Shown: positions 1-5,636, counted from the first letter of the stretch. The stretch is 9,171 nt of DNA from an uncultured Oscillibacter sp. (GCA_910585385.1 CAJUDV010000057.1:1-9171), one strand, 5' to 3'. Notes: generated by a model not told the origin, from the sequence alone. Program-made: numbers and translations.

Positions 1-240
1 GGACCGGGTGATGATGTCCTTGATGGCCTTGTTCATGGCGGTGCCCATGTGGATGCCGCCGTTGGAGAAAGGAGGCCCGTCGTGGAGGCTGAAGAGGGGC
101 TTGCCCTCGTTCTTTTTGAGAAGCTCGTGATAGACGTCCTGGGCCTCCCAGCGCCCCAGCATCTCCGGCTCCCGCTTGGGCAGGCCCGCCCGCATGGGGA
201 AGTCGGTCTTGGGCAGGTTGATGGTCTTGTTGTAGTCCAT
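1..240 (-). CDS. ileS: Isoleucyl-tRNA synthetase, N-terminal 80 residues (partial, runs off the left edge)
   Basis: This class Ia aminoacyl-tRNA synthetase would charge tRNA-Ile with isoleucine in the cytoplasm. Only the first 80 codons are present. The N-terminus (MDYNKTINLPKTDFPMRAGL) matches the usual bacterial IleRS opening, with the LPKT-FPMR-LP-REPE pattern at residues 9-26. The Rossmann-fold nucleotide-binding segment follows, HDGPPFSNGGIHMGTAMNK at 53-71. The HIGH signature here reads HMGT (64-67), so the second histidine is a threonine. The start is set by GAGGAGG about 8 nt upstream. The stop of the zinc-ribbon gene lies 30 nt upstream with no terminator between, so ileS is probably the third gene of the T-box-controlled operon. 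The family call is secure. Whether this is the cell's only IleRS cannot be told. Confidence 0.95.
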   Translation of the reverse strand, partial: MDYNKTINLPKTDFPMRAGLPKREPEMLGRWEAQDVYHELLKKNEGKPLFSLHDGPPFSNGGIHMGTAMNKAIKDIITRS

Positions 241-270
241 GTTTGTGTTCCTCCTCATTATGGTAAGTGG

Positions 271-525
271 TTATTCTTCGTCTTCAAAGGAAAATAGTAT
301 GGCACCGCAGTTCCGGCAAATCCCACCGGAGTACCGGGGGAGTGCGGAGAGGGCTTTTGACGAAAAAGCGGACTTGGTGCGGTCTCCGGCAGGACGTAGG
401 CGGACAGCGTCTTTTGGCCGTTGAAAATTTTTCAATTTCCCCTGTTCGGATGTCCAAAACAGGTAGCCGCCAGGGGAATACACGGTTCCCGGCTCCATTC
501 TATTGCCGCATTTGGGGCAGTTCAT
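271..525 (-). CDS. Small zinc-ribbon protein (DUF6487/PF20097-like)
   Basis: This 84-residue protein of unknown role opens with MNCPKCGNRM and closes with ICRNCGAILF, giving two CxxC knuckles (C3/C6 and C70/C73) that can bind one zinc ion. The linker has a YLFWTSE motif at 21-27. This layout resembles the short clostridial zinc-ribbon proteins grouped under DUF6487. That assignment is from memory of the family, not a search. ATG at 525 is preferred over a longer in-frame extension to 648, because GAGGAGG lies 7 nt before it and the CPxCG knuckle normally starts at residue 3. The start follows the upstream gene's stop by 10 nt and ileS lies 30 nt downstream, so it is almost certainly co-transcribed. 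There is no signal peptide, so the protein is probably cytoplasmic. Confidence 0.8.
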   Translation of the reverse strand: MNCPKCGNRMEPGTVYSPGGYLFWTSEQGKLKNFQRPKDAVRLRPAGDRTKSAFSSKALSALPRYSGGICRNCGAILFSFEDEE

Positions 526-535
526 CAGGCCCTCC

Positions 536-1048
536 TCACAGAGTATGCTCCACGCTCCACTCCTCCCGGCCGCCGAAGGCGCACTCCGCGCCGTCCACCA
601 TCCACCGGCCTTCAAACGGCCGCAGGGTGAAACGGTAGCGGTAGTCATGGGAGACGGGGTTCCGGGTGGACACCACGGCCTTTTTGGTAGACTTCATAGT
701 GAAGTACACCGCGGGCTCCGGGGCATCGAAGAGGTAGTCGTATTTGGCGGGCCTGCCGAAGCTCCCGGCGGCGCCCCACCGCAGCAGCTTCTCCGTGCAG
801 CGGGGCGCGACCAGCTCCAGATACCGGCGGCGGTACTCCTCCCACAGCGCTTCCTCCGCCGGGGTGGACAGGTGGGGGGAGATCCCCGCCGCGGCCTGTT
901 CCTCCCGGAGCTTCAGGGAGCGGGCGCAGATCTCCCGCTCCAGCTCGTTTCTCTGCCGCAGCAGCTCCACCAGCGGCGGCGCCAGCTCCTGCGCCAGGGA
1001 GTGAAATTTCTCCAGAGTCTCCTGTATGACAATTTTCACCGCTTCCAT
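536..1048 (-). CDS. NTF2-fold immunity-type protein (putative)
   Basis: This 170-residue protein has a helical N-terminal half, charged and coiled-coil-like at about 5-55. The C-terminal half looks like an NTF2-fold immunity protein: KYDYLFDAP (102-110), VYFTMKS, AVVSTRN (124-130), YRYRFTLRPFEGRWMVDG (136-153) and a final FGGREEW near the C-terminus. Such proteins (Imm-NTF2 families) neutralise polymorphic toxins, but no toxin gene is adjacent. The match is by eye and other NTF2-like proteins remain possible. ATG at 1048 is chosen over an upstream in-frame ATG at 1186 because GGAGAGG lies 3-9 nt before it. The longer reading frame would also cross the inverted-repeat element at 1091-1260. It is the first gene after the T-box leader. 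Confidence 0.6.
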   Translation of the reverse strand: MEAVKIVIQETLEKFHSLAQELAPPLVELLRQRNELEREICARSLKLREEQAAAGISPHLSTPAEEALWEEYRRRYLELVAPRCTEKLLRWGAAGSFGRPAKYDYLFDAPEPAVYFTMKSTKKAVVSTRNPVSHDYRYRFTLRPFEGRWMVDGAECAFGGREEWSVEHTL

Positions 1049-1090
1049 ACCGCCCTCTCCTTTTTTGAATCGCGCCGGGACCTGCGGCGG

Positions 1091-1260
1091 CCTAGAGTCT
1101 GTTTTAAAACCGGCGGAATGCCGGATTGGAGCAGTATTTTTCTGTCGGGCAAGGCGATTTGACGCGGGAATCCTGGCGGATTTCAAGTCAAATCAACGCA
1201 GCCCCGGCGGAAAAAGGCGCCCTAAGACGGCGTTTTGACGGTTTTAAAACAGACTCTAGG
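1091..1260. mobile_element. MITE-like element with 22-bp perfect terminal inverted repeats
   Basis: The outer 22 bp at 1091-1112 and 1239-1260 are exact reverse complements, starting CCTAGAGTCTG and containing the inner palindrome GTTTTAAAAC. CTAG stands at both ends (1092-1095 and 1256-1259). It could be a 4-bp target duplication, leaving a 160-bp body whose termini begin AGTCTG. Inside lies a second inverted pair, GATTTGAC at 1156-1163 and GTCAAATC at 1187-1194. No convincing coding frame spans it. A non-coding length of about 170 bp, perfect ends and a YTAR-type target suggest a miniature element mobilised by an IS5-family transposase. The family is inferred. It sits directly after the T-run of the T-box terminator, so read-through mRNA would carry it as a long hairpin. 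Confidence 0.75.
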
Positions 1261-1261
1261 G

Positions 1262-1538
1262 AAAACAAAAACGCCCCCGTCTCTTCATAAGAGACGAAGG
1301 CGACTCCTCCGCGGTACCACTCTTCTTGCCGCCCCCTCTCGGGACGCGGCCCCTCACGGCCCGCCGTCACGGGCCCGGCGGAGTAACGCCCGCCACACGT
1401 CCTCGCTTACTCGTCTTTCAGCGGGAGGCTCCAAGGGGATATTCGCCGCCGTCCCCGGCCGCCTCGCACCAAACGGCGGCTCTCTTCGCGGGGTTGGGAT
1501 CGGTTACTCGTCCTTATCTACGCCAGAGTTATTCAATT
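1262..1538 (-). promoter_or_regulatory. T-box leader, isoleucine (AUC) specifier
   Basis: This leader RNA senses uncharged tRNA-Ile and lets transcription continue when isoleucine charging falls. Read on the minus strand it has, in order: the AGTA of the Stem I loop E (GACGAGTAA at 1512-1504); a distal-loop motif GGTGCGAG near 1470; the specifier side GAAT-ATC at 1444-1438, giving codon ATC (Ile) at 1440-1438; a second GACGAGTAA at 1415-1407, compatible with a Stem II S-turn; the invariant antiterminator bulge GTGGTACCGCGG at 1320-1309; and the intrinsic terminator. The specifier agrees with ileS downstream. The start at about 1538 is inferred from the promoter. Confidence 0.95.
1263..1302 (-). 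terminator. T-box regulatory terminator
   Basis: On the minus strand CGCCTTCGTCTCTT pairs with AAGAGACGGGGGCG through a three-base loop, with U-G wobbles making the RNA stem continuous over 14 pairs. It is followed by TTTTTGTTTT. It lies 6 nt after the T-box bulge sequence, the usual place for the terminator that competes with the antiterminator. Confidence 0.92.
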
Positions 1539-1544
1539 ATCCGT

Positions 1545-1572
1545 ATCATACCACGTTTCAGCGGTTTGTCAA
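1545..1572 (-). promoter_or_regulatory. Sigma-A promoter of the T-box/ileS operon
   Basis: The minus strand carries TTGACA (1572-1567), a 16-bp spacer and TATGAT (1550-1545). The predicted start near 1538 lies just before Stem I of the T-box. Confidence 0.85.
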
Positions 1573-1640
1573 CCGGATTTCGCGCAAATTTCCTGCCCTT
1601 TTCCGGCGAAGCGGGCGGTTATGCCCCGCGGAGCGTACAG

Positions 1641-1669
1641 TAAAGGCGGCGTCCATTCCGGCGCCGCCT
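1641..1669 (-). terminator. Probable terminator of the coiled-coil gene
   Basis: AGGCGGCG (1644-1651) pairs with CGCCGCCT (1662-1669) around a 10-nt loop, 15 nt past the stop codon at 1684. On the minus strand it is followed only by TTTACTG, a weak T-run, so termination may be partial. Confidence 0.55.
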
Positions 1670-1683
1670 GGTTTTATGTCTGT

Positions 1684-1965
1684 TTACTGGGCCTTTTTCA
1701 AATTTTCAATCTCTCTGGAATGGCGCTTCACAACGGCCTCCAGAACATCCAGCCGCTCCTCCGTCTCGTCCCGGGCCTCGGCGGGAAGCATTTTCTCCTG
1801 AATGAGTTTCTGCCCATCCGCCAGGAGGTTGAAACGTGGAATCACATCGACTTCGATCAATGCGCCCACCTCATGCATAATCTCCACTTTCTGCTGAGCC
1901 AGCTTTTGGTCCAGCTTAGCATCGATCAGCTGCGCAATGGCCTGCAAATCCTTCTCATCAAGCAT
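1684..1965 (-). CDS. Small coiled-coil protein of unknown function
   Basis: This 93-residue acidic-to-neutral helical protein begins MLDEKDLQAIAQLIDAKLDQ and ends EIENLKKAQ. Heptad-like spacing of hydrophobic residues runs through most of its length, for example the LDVLEAVVKRHSREIENL region at 72-89, so it should form a coiled coil. It has no signal peptide, membrane segment, cysteine or catalytic motif. Similar short proteins opening M-L-x-E-x-DL-x-x-I-x-x-L-x-D-x-KL occur in clostridia, with no known role. TGAGGA lies a few nt before the ATG, supporting this start. It appears to be a single-gene unit with a consensus promoter and its own weak terminator, so it is probably well expressed. 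Confidence 0.8.
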   Translation of the reverse strand: MLDEKDLQAIAQLIDAKLDQKLAQQKVEIMHEVGALIEVDVIPRFNLLADGQKLIQEKMLPAEARDETEERLDVLEAVVKRHSREIENLKKAQ

Positions 1966-1997
1966 GATTCCTCACCCCGCATCTTTGTATTAAAGAT

Positions 1998-2026
1998 ATT
2001 ATACGGTGCCGCCGTCCGCTTGTCAA
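1998..2026 (-). promoter_or_regulatory. Consensus sigma-A promoter of the coiled-coil gene
   Basis: The minus strand has TTGACA (2026-2021), exactly 17 bp, then TATAAT (2003-1998). Both boxes match consensus. The start near 1991 leaves a leader of about 25 nt. Confidence 0.9.
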
Positions 2027-2088
2027 GCCGCCCCGCTTTTGTCCCTCTGCCCGCCGGACAACCGCGCTCCGCCGCCATCCATCGCCGC

Positions 2089-2256
2089 TCACTGATACCG
2101 GTAGCGCTGCTGGGTGTACTGGTCGATGGCGGCCTGAAAGTACTCCCAATTGCGGAACTCCATCATCTGGAACCCCGGTTCCCGGTGGAAGGACACCACA
2201 CGCTCCTCCGCGTTCACCCAGATCCGCCACACTTGCGCCTCTCCCTGCTTCTCCAA
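2089..2256 (-). CDS. Small YRYQ-ending protein, paralogue 1 (TTG start)
   Basis: This 55-residue protein has no recognised function. The core reads VWRIWVNAEERVVSFHREPG (9-28), followed by FQMMEFRNWEYF and a C-terminus QYTQQRYRYQ. It aligns over its whole length with the protein encoded at 2722-2892: WR-W-V, VSFH, MEFR, QYT and YRYQ are shared. No ATG or GTG gives a suitable start. TTG at 2256 is chosen because AGGGGGG lies 9 nt upstream, the promoter at 2295-2323 leaves a leader of about 32 nt, and the resulting MEKQGEAQVW lines up with MEQTRNAENLW of the paralogue. It is rich in aromatic and charged residues, has no membrane segment and is probably cytoplasmic. It is divergent from the XRE regulator gene, which likely controls it. 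Confidence 0.8.
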   Translation of the reverse strand: MEKQGEAQVWRIWVNAEERVVSFHREPGFQMMEFRNWEYFQAAIDQYTQQRYRYQ

Positions 2257-2294
2257 AAGCCGCCGCCCCCCTGTTTTGACAAATACCGCCTTCC

Positions 2295-2323
2295 ATTTTA
2301 TGCGATTATCGTATAAAAATCAA
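2295..2323 (-). promoter_or_regulatory. Promoter of small paralogue 1
   Basis: The minus strand has TTGATT (2323-2318), 17 bp, then TAAAAT (2300-2295). The spacer and the last two bases of the -10 box hold the 17-bp palindrome at 2299-2315, so a bound protein would block polymerase. Confidence 0.7.
2299..2315. promoter_or_regulatory. Operator 1, 17-bp palindrome
   Basis: TATGCGATTATCGTATA is a near-perfect palindrome: TATGCGA against TCGTATA, one mismatch. It occupies the promoter spacer of the divergent small gene. A neighbouring similar site and an XRE gene 67 bp away suggest repressor binding. Confidence 0.7.
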
Positions 2324-2340
2324 TATGCAATTTTCGCATA
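2324..2340. promoter_or_regulatory. Operator 2, 17-bp palindrome
   Basis: TATGCAATTTTCGCATA repeats operator 1 with TATGC-A and TCGCATA arms, one mismatch. Its centre is 25 bp from that of operator 1. It lies just upstream of a possible plus-strand -10 box TAAAAT at 2344-2349, so it may autoregulate the XRE gene. Confidence 0.65.
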
Positions 2341-2381
2341 TCCTAAAATGACGGCAGCAAGGCGGATGGGAGGCGCAGGGG

Positions 2382-2597
2382 ATGTATCAGCGGATACGGG
2401 ATATGCGGGAGGACCGGGACCTGCCTCAGCGGGCCCTGGCGGAGCTGCTCCATGTCTCCCAGGCCACCTACTCCCGGTATGAGAGCGGCGGGCTGGACGT
2501 GCCCAGTTCCGCCCTGATCGCCCTGGCGGTGTTTTACGGCACCAGCGTGGACTACCTGCTGGGGCTCACCGACGAGGCGGCGCCCTATCGGAGGTAG
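2382..2597 (+). CDS. XRE-family (Cro/CI-type) transcriptional regulator
   Basis: This 71-residue protein is a stand-alone HTH_3 DNA-binding domain. The five-helix layout is typical: MYQRIRDMREDRDLPQRALA (1-20), the helix-turn-helix around ELLHVSQATYSRYESG (21-36), then PSSALIALAVFYGTSVDYLL and the family's closing LGLTDE at 60-65. There is no sensor or dimerisation domain beyond this, so it probably acts as a small constitutive dimeric repressor. GGGAGG lies about 8 nt before the ATG. It is divergent from the TTG-start gene at 2256, and two palindromic operators lie between them. Its direct ligand or antirepressor, if any, is not visible here. Confidence 0.9.
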   Translation: MYQRIRDMREDRDLPQRALAELLHVSQATYSRYESGGLDVPSSALIALAVFYGTSVDYLLGLTDEAAPYRR

Positions 2598-2602
2598 CAA
2601 AT

Positions 2603-2626
2603 CAAAAACGCCCCTTTCCGGGGGCG
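2603..2626 (-). terminator. Intrinsic terminator (minus strand), distal of two
   Basis: The minus strand forms CGCCCC-CGGAAA-GGGGCG followed by TTTTTGATTT. It lies just past the XRE stop and is oriented to stop transcripts coming from the right, so it protects the XRE gene from antisense read-through. Confidence 0.75.
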
Positions 2627-2684
2627 CAGGGAAGCTCAGCCGCAAGGAGAGCGCCGTATTCGCGCCCTGCCTCCGGAGGCGAGG

Positions 2685-2715
2685 AAAACGAAGGGACCGC
2701 TCACGCGGTCCCTTC
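2685..2715 (-). terminator. Terminator of small paralogue 2
   Basis: GAAGGGACCGC (2690-2700) pairs perfectly with GCGGTCCCTTC (2705-2715) around a TCAC loop, 7 nt past the stop at 2722. GTTTTCC follows on the minus strand. The stem is strong and the T-run short. Confidence 0.8.
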
Positions 2716-2721
2716 CGTCCT

Positions 2722-2892
2722 TTACTGGTATCTGTACTGCCTCCCGGTGTACTGCTCCACACAGCTGAGAAACAGCTCCCGGCTGCGGAATTCCATGAGC
2801 TGGCAGCCCTCCTCCTCGTGGAAGGACACGATGCGCCGGTGGTTATCCACCCACACCCGCCACAGATTTTCAGCGTTTCTTGTTTGTTCCAT
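2722..2892 (-). CDS. Small YRYQ-ending protein, paralogue 2
   Basis: This 56-residue protein is of unknown function and paralogous to the product at 2089-2256. Shared blocks are LWRVWVDNHRRIVSFHEEEG (10-29), QLMEFRSRELF and EQYTGRQYRYQ. The two differ in roughly half of their positions, so they are old duplicates rather than a recent copy. An in-frame GTG at 2922 exists but has no ribosome binding site. ATG at 2892 has GGGAG 10 nt upstream and matches the paralogue's start. No clear promoter or terminator separates it from the amidase gene, whose stop is 107 nt upstream, so it may be a trailing gene of that operon. Its own terminator follows directly. Confidence 0.8.
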   Translation of the reverse strand: MEQTRNAENLWRVWVDNHRRIVSFHEEEGCQLMEFRSRELFLSCVEQYTGRQYRYQ

Positions 2893-2999
2893 ATCCAGAA
2901 GGCTCCCTTTCCAAATCTTCACACAGCGGGCCCCCGAAGGTCCGTCTACTTATAAGACGAAAGAACAGGGCGTTTTGTTTCACATTTTCCGAAAATATT

Positions 3000-3677
3000 T
3001 TAAGAATTTTTTTCGGCCGCCCGCTCCGCCGCCTCCAGGGCCTCCAGCGCCTCAGCCGTATCCTCCAAAAAAGCGTCCCAGGCGGCGGGGTCCTCCACGT
3101 AGTAAAGGGGGCATTGCTTCCCCGTCACGTCGTAGTGGCGGATCACATCCTCCCCGGGATTCAGCTGAAACTCATGGCACAGCCAGGCCGTCAGCTCCAC
3201 ACACCGGTTATAGGAGGGGCGGCTGAACACCCCGGTTTCGTCCGGGTGGCAGACCTCCACGGACACCGTGTCGTCGTTGCGGGTGTTGGAGGCGTAGGCG
3301 ATCTCCGTCAGGGGGACACACTGGACCACCTCTCCCTCCAGCCCGATGATGAAGTGGCTGGAGGCGTAGGTCTCCTGCTCTCCGCCGGAGAGGGACTCAA
3401 AGTAGTTCCGGTTGGCCCGGGCCGTGGTGCCGGGGTTGCCCACGTAGTGGATCACCACGCCCTTGATTCTTTTCAGCGGCTCCCCGGGACGGGACCAGGG
3501 GTTTACCGTCAAATAGTCCTTCTCCACATAGTCCGGCACTGAGATCTCCTCCGCCGGCGGCGGGCCTCCCAGCAGCTTGGAGAGGCCCGCCGCGATCACC
3601 GCCAGAGTCAATGCGGCCAGCACGGCGCAGAGGATCACAAACCGGGGGTTCAGCTTTCTCTTTTTCCAGCGTTCCAC
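3000..3677 (-). CDS. Membrane-anchored zinc N-acetylmuramoyl-L-alanine amidase (Amidase_2/PGRP fold)
   Basis: This 225-residue enzyme would cleave the bond between N-acetylmuramic acid and L-alanine in peptidoglycan. A basic N-terminus (MERWKKRKLNPR) precedes one membrane segment at about 13-32, an uncleaved anchor or signal peptide, so the domain acts outside the membrane. The zinc ligands are visible: H77 in VVIHYVGNP, H181 in RHYDVTGKQCP and C189. H181 and C189 have the 8-residue spacing of T7 lysozyme, and K187 matches its catalytic lysine. YASNTRNDDTVSVEVCHPD (128-146) is the usual substrate-groove strand. A helical tail rich in A and E ends the protein. The start is GTG, 3 nt past the permease stop, with only a weak ribosome binding site, so translation is probably coupled. 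It is the fourth gene of the GntR-ABC operon. Confidence 0.93.
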   Translation of the reverse strand: MERWKKRKLNPRFVILCAVLAALTLAVIAAGLSKLLGGPPPAEEISVPDYVEKDYLTVNPWSRPGEPLKRIKGVVIHYVGNPGTTARANRNYFESLSGGEQETYASSHFIIGLEGEVVQCVPLTEIAYASNTRNDDTVSVEVCHPDETGVFSRPSYNRCVELTAWLCHEFQLNPGEDVIRHYDVTGKQCPLYYVEDPAAWDAFLEDTAEALEALEAAERAAEKNS

Positions 3678-3680
3678 GGT

Positions 3681-5636
3681 TCAGCCTGCGACCCCTATGA
3701 CCACGGTCTCGGAGGTGGTCTCCGGGTAGACCGCCTCCGCCGGGGCGGAATCGGCCGCCCCGGCACGTCCGTACTCCTCCGGGTACAGCTCCCCATTGGT
3801 CGACAGGTCCTCGTTTGTCACAAGGCCCAGCTCCAGCAGGCACGCGGTGGTGGCGGTCATCTCCGGCCGCACGGCGATGTCGATCCAGTCCCAGGTGTCG
3901 TCGCTCTCCCCGGAAAACTCCAGGCTCAGCTGCAGGGCATAGGTTCCGCTGTTCCAGGCCTCGGTGCTCAGCCACTCCACATGGCCCCAGCGCCCCGCCT
4001 GGGCGTCCCGGGTGACGGCCTCCAGAATGGCGGCGGCCTCCCGGTCGCTGAGCTCGCTGCTCTCGTTCCGCCGGTTGAGGTAGATGCGGCCGCCGCAGGG
4101 CTCATAGCCGTCGCCGGAGGCGTGAATGCGCTTGAGGCGCATCTCCTGGCTGTTGACCAGGCCGTCCAGCAGGCTGTCGTAGGCGCCGGACTGGCCCAGG
4201 CGCTCCCGGGTCATGGGCACGCTGTAGTTCCGGTGCACCGTCTGGCCGCCATGGGTGGTGTAGGTAAAGGAGACATACTCCCAGGTCCAGCTGGGCGTCT
4301 CATCTTCAAGGGTGGTGAAGTTCTCCCTGTCAAAGTCCAGAACATACTTCCGGTCCGCGGCGATGGCGGCGTGGAGCCGGCGTACCCGCTCCAGCAGTTC
4401 GTCCTCCCGGCCGGGATAGAAAATGTAGGTGTTGCTGTCCGCGTAAAACTCCATTTTTTCAATCTGGCTGATTTCCGGCACCCGGTCCGCCGCCCGGAAG
4501 AGGTCCAGACGCAGGCAGCCGCACAGGACCGCCACGCCCGCCGCCACCAGGGCCAGGCCCCTCCAGCTCCTGTGGAACACCCGCAGCGTCTTGGCCAGCA
4601 GCATGGAGGCGCCGTAGTACCCGATGGCCCCGGCCACCAGCATGCACACCGCCAGGGGCACGGCCTTGAAATACGCGTCCTCCCAGAACAGGCCGTAGAT
4701 CAGCTGACCCCCCAGCAGGGCCGCCAGACCCGCCACGCCGTAGCGGAAGAAGGGGCGCATCCAGCCCACGGCCACCACCTCGCCGGCCCGCTCGCTTCTC
4801 CTGCGGCGGTAGAGCACAAAGGCGAGAGCCAGCAGCGCCGCCCCCGCCAGGGCGTAGACGGCGATGAGCCAGGCGTTCTCCAGCCGGACGGAGAGCAGCT
4901 CATGTGTATATGCCCCGGTGTAATCGATGATTGTCTTTTGGTACTGGGCGTCGGCGTCCACGTTCCGCATCAGATAGACCGTGGGGGAGAGGAACTCCAG
5001 GAATCCGGTGTAGTTCGTGCTGAGGCCGAAGATAAAGCCCCTGGCGAAGTTGGACAGCAGCAGGTCCAAAATGGCCTCCAGGAAGTGCAGCAGCAGGTAC
5101 AGCGCCGGCATGGCGAAGATGTTGCCGGTGATAAAGGCCGCCAGGGTGGCGCTGGAGAAGTAGAAGAAGCTCTCTCCCAGCACGCCCAGAATGGTCACCA
5201 GCACCCCCACCGGCTCAAAGAGGCCGAAGACCGCCGAGATGACGATGCACAGCCCCCCGGTGACGGCGAAGGGAAGCAGCAGCATGACGTAGCCCGACAG
5301 GAAATTGGTGACAAACAGTCCCTCCCGCCGGATGGGCAGGATGTGCATCAGATTCACGCTGCGGGCGCTGTAGAGGTACCCCCACACCGCCAGGGCGCAG
5401 AGCAGGCCGTACAGCAGGCAGATGATGGGCACCAAGCCGCTCAGTATGCCGTAATAGCCCAAAGTCATCTCCAGCGGCTCACTTGCGATGCTGTCCTTGC
5501 CGTACCGCAGAAGCTGCGACAGCAGCGCCAGGGAAAACAGCGCCCCGATGAAGGACGCCCCGCCCCACAGCGGCCAGAACCGGGTGAGATTTTTCAAAAA
5601 CAGGGTTTTGTTAAAGCACGATGTCTTTGACCGCAT
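3681..5636 (-). CDS. ABC transporter permease with C-terminal extracytoplasmic domain (DUF6449-like)
   Basis: This 651-residue membrane protein is the transmembrane partner of the ATPase upstream. About nine hydrophobic segments are seen, near 25-42, 63-90, 113-138, 143-163, 168-192, 254-276, 300-318, 326-347 and 359-376. After the last one, residues about 385-651 are soluble, with tryptophans and acidic residues. This fits the DUF6449-type domain attached to clostridial YtrC/YtrD-like permeases. The order GntR, ATPase, permease supports an exporter linked to antibiotic or envelope stress, but the substrate is unknown. ATG at 5636 is chosen over an upstream in-frame GTG at 5645, because GGGAGG lies 8 nt before the ATG and runs into the GTG. 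It overlaps the ATPase end by 26 bp. Confidence 0.9.
   Translation of the reverse strand: MRSKTSCFNKTLFLKNLTRFWPLWGGASFIGALFSLALLSQLLRYGKDSIASEPLEMTLGYYGILSGLVPIICLLYGLLCALAVWGYLYSARSVNLMHILPIRREGLFVTNFLSGYVMLLLPFAVTGGLCIVISAVFGLFEPVGVLVTILGVLGESFFYFSSATLAAFITGNIFAMPALYLLLHFLEAILDLLLSNFARGFIFGLSTNYTGFLEFLSPTVYLMRNVDADAQYQKTIIDYTGAYTHELLSVRLENAWLIAVYALAGAALLALAFVLYRRRRSERAGEVVAVGWMRPFFRYGVAGLAALLGGQLIYGLFWEDAYFKAVPLAVCMLVAGAIGYYGASMLLAKTLRVFHRSWRGLALVAAGVAVLCGCLRLDLFRAADRVPEISQIEKMEFYADSNTYIFYPGREDELLERVRRLHAAIAADRKYVLDFDRENFTTLEDETPSWTWEYVSFTYTTHGGQTVHRNYSVPMTRERLGQSGAYDSLLDGLVNSQEMRLKRIHASGDGYEPCGGRIYLNRRNESSELSDREAAAILEAVTRDAQAGRWGHVEWLSTEAWNSGTYALQLSLEFSGESDDTWDWIDIAVRPEMTATTACLLELGLVTNEDLSTNGELYPEEYGRAGAADSAPAEAVYPETTSETVVIGVAG

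Noticed and set aside
503..1162. Plus-strand frame of 219 codons
   Set aside because: It is opposite the immunity-type and zinc-ribbon genes, runs into the inverted-repeat element and has no ribosome binding site.
536..1186. Longer 216-residue version of the immunity-type protein
   Set aside because: The added N-terminus would be translated from the mobile element, and a good ribosome binding site directly precedes the ATG at 1048.
1091..1260. Possible intrinsic terminator or attP-like site
   Set aside because: The arms are 126 bp apart with a complex interior and no T-run at the end. There is no integrase nearby, and the paired CTAG ends fit a miniature transposable element better.
1958..2296. 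Minus-strand frame of 112 codons starting with ATG
   Set aside because: It overlaps the 55-aa gene in another frame and reads as low-complexity G/R/A. The 55-aa frame has a full-length paralogue nearby, so it is the real one.
3981..5630. Long open plus-strand frame of 549 codons
   Set aside because: It is opposite the ABC permease, rich in H, Q, G and V with no motif, and arises from high third-position GC of the real minus-strand gene.
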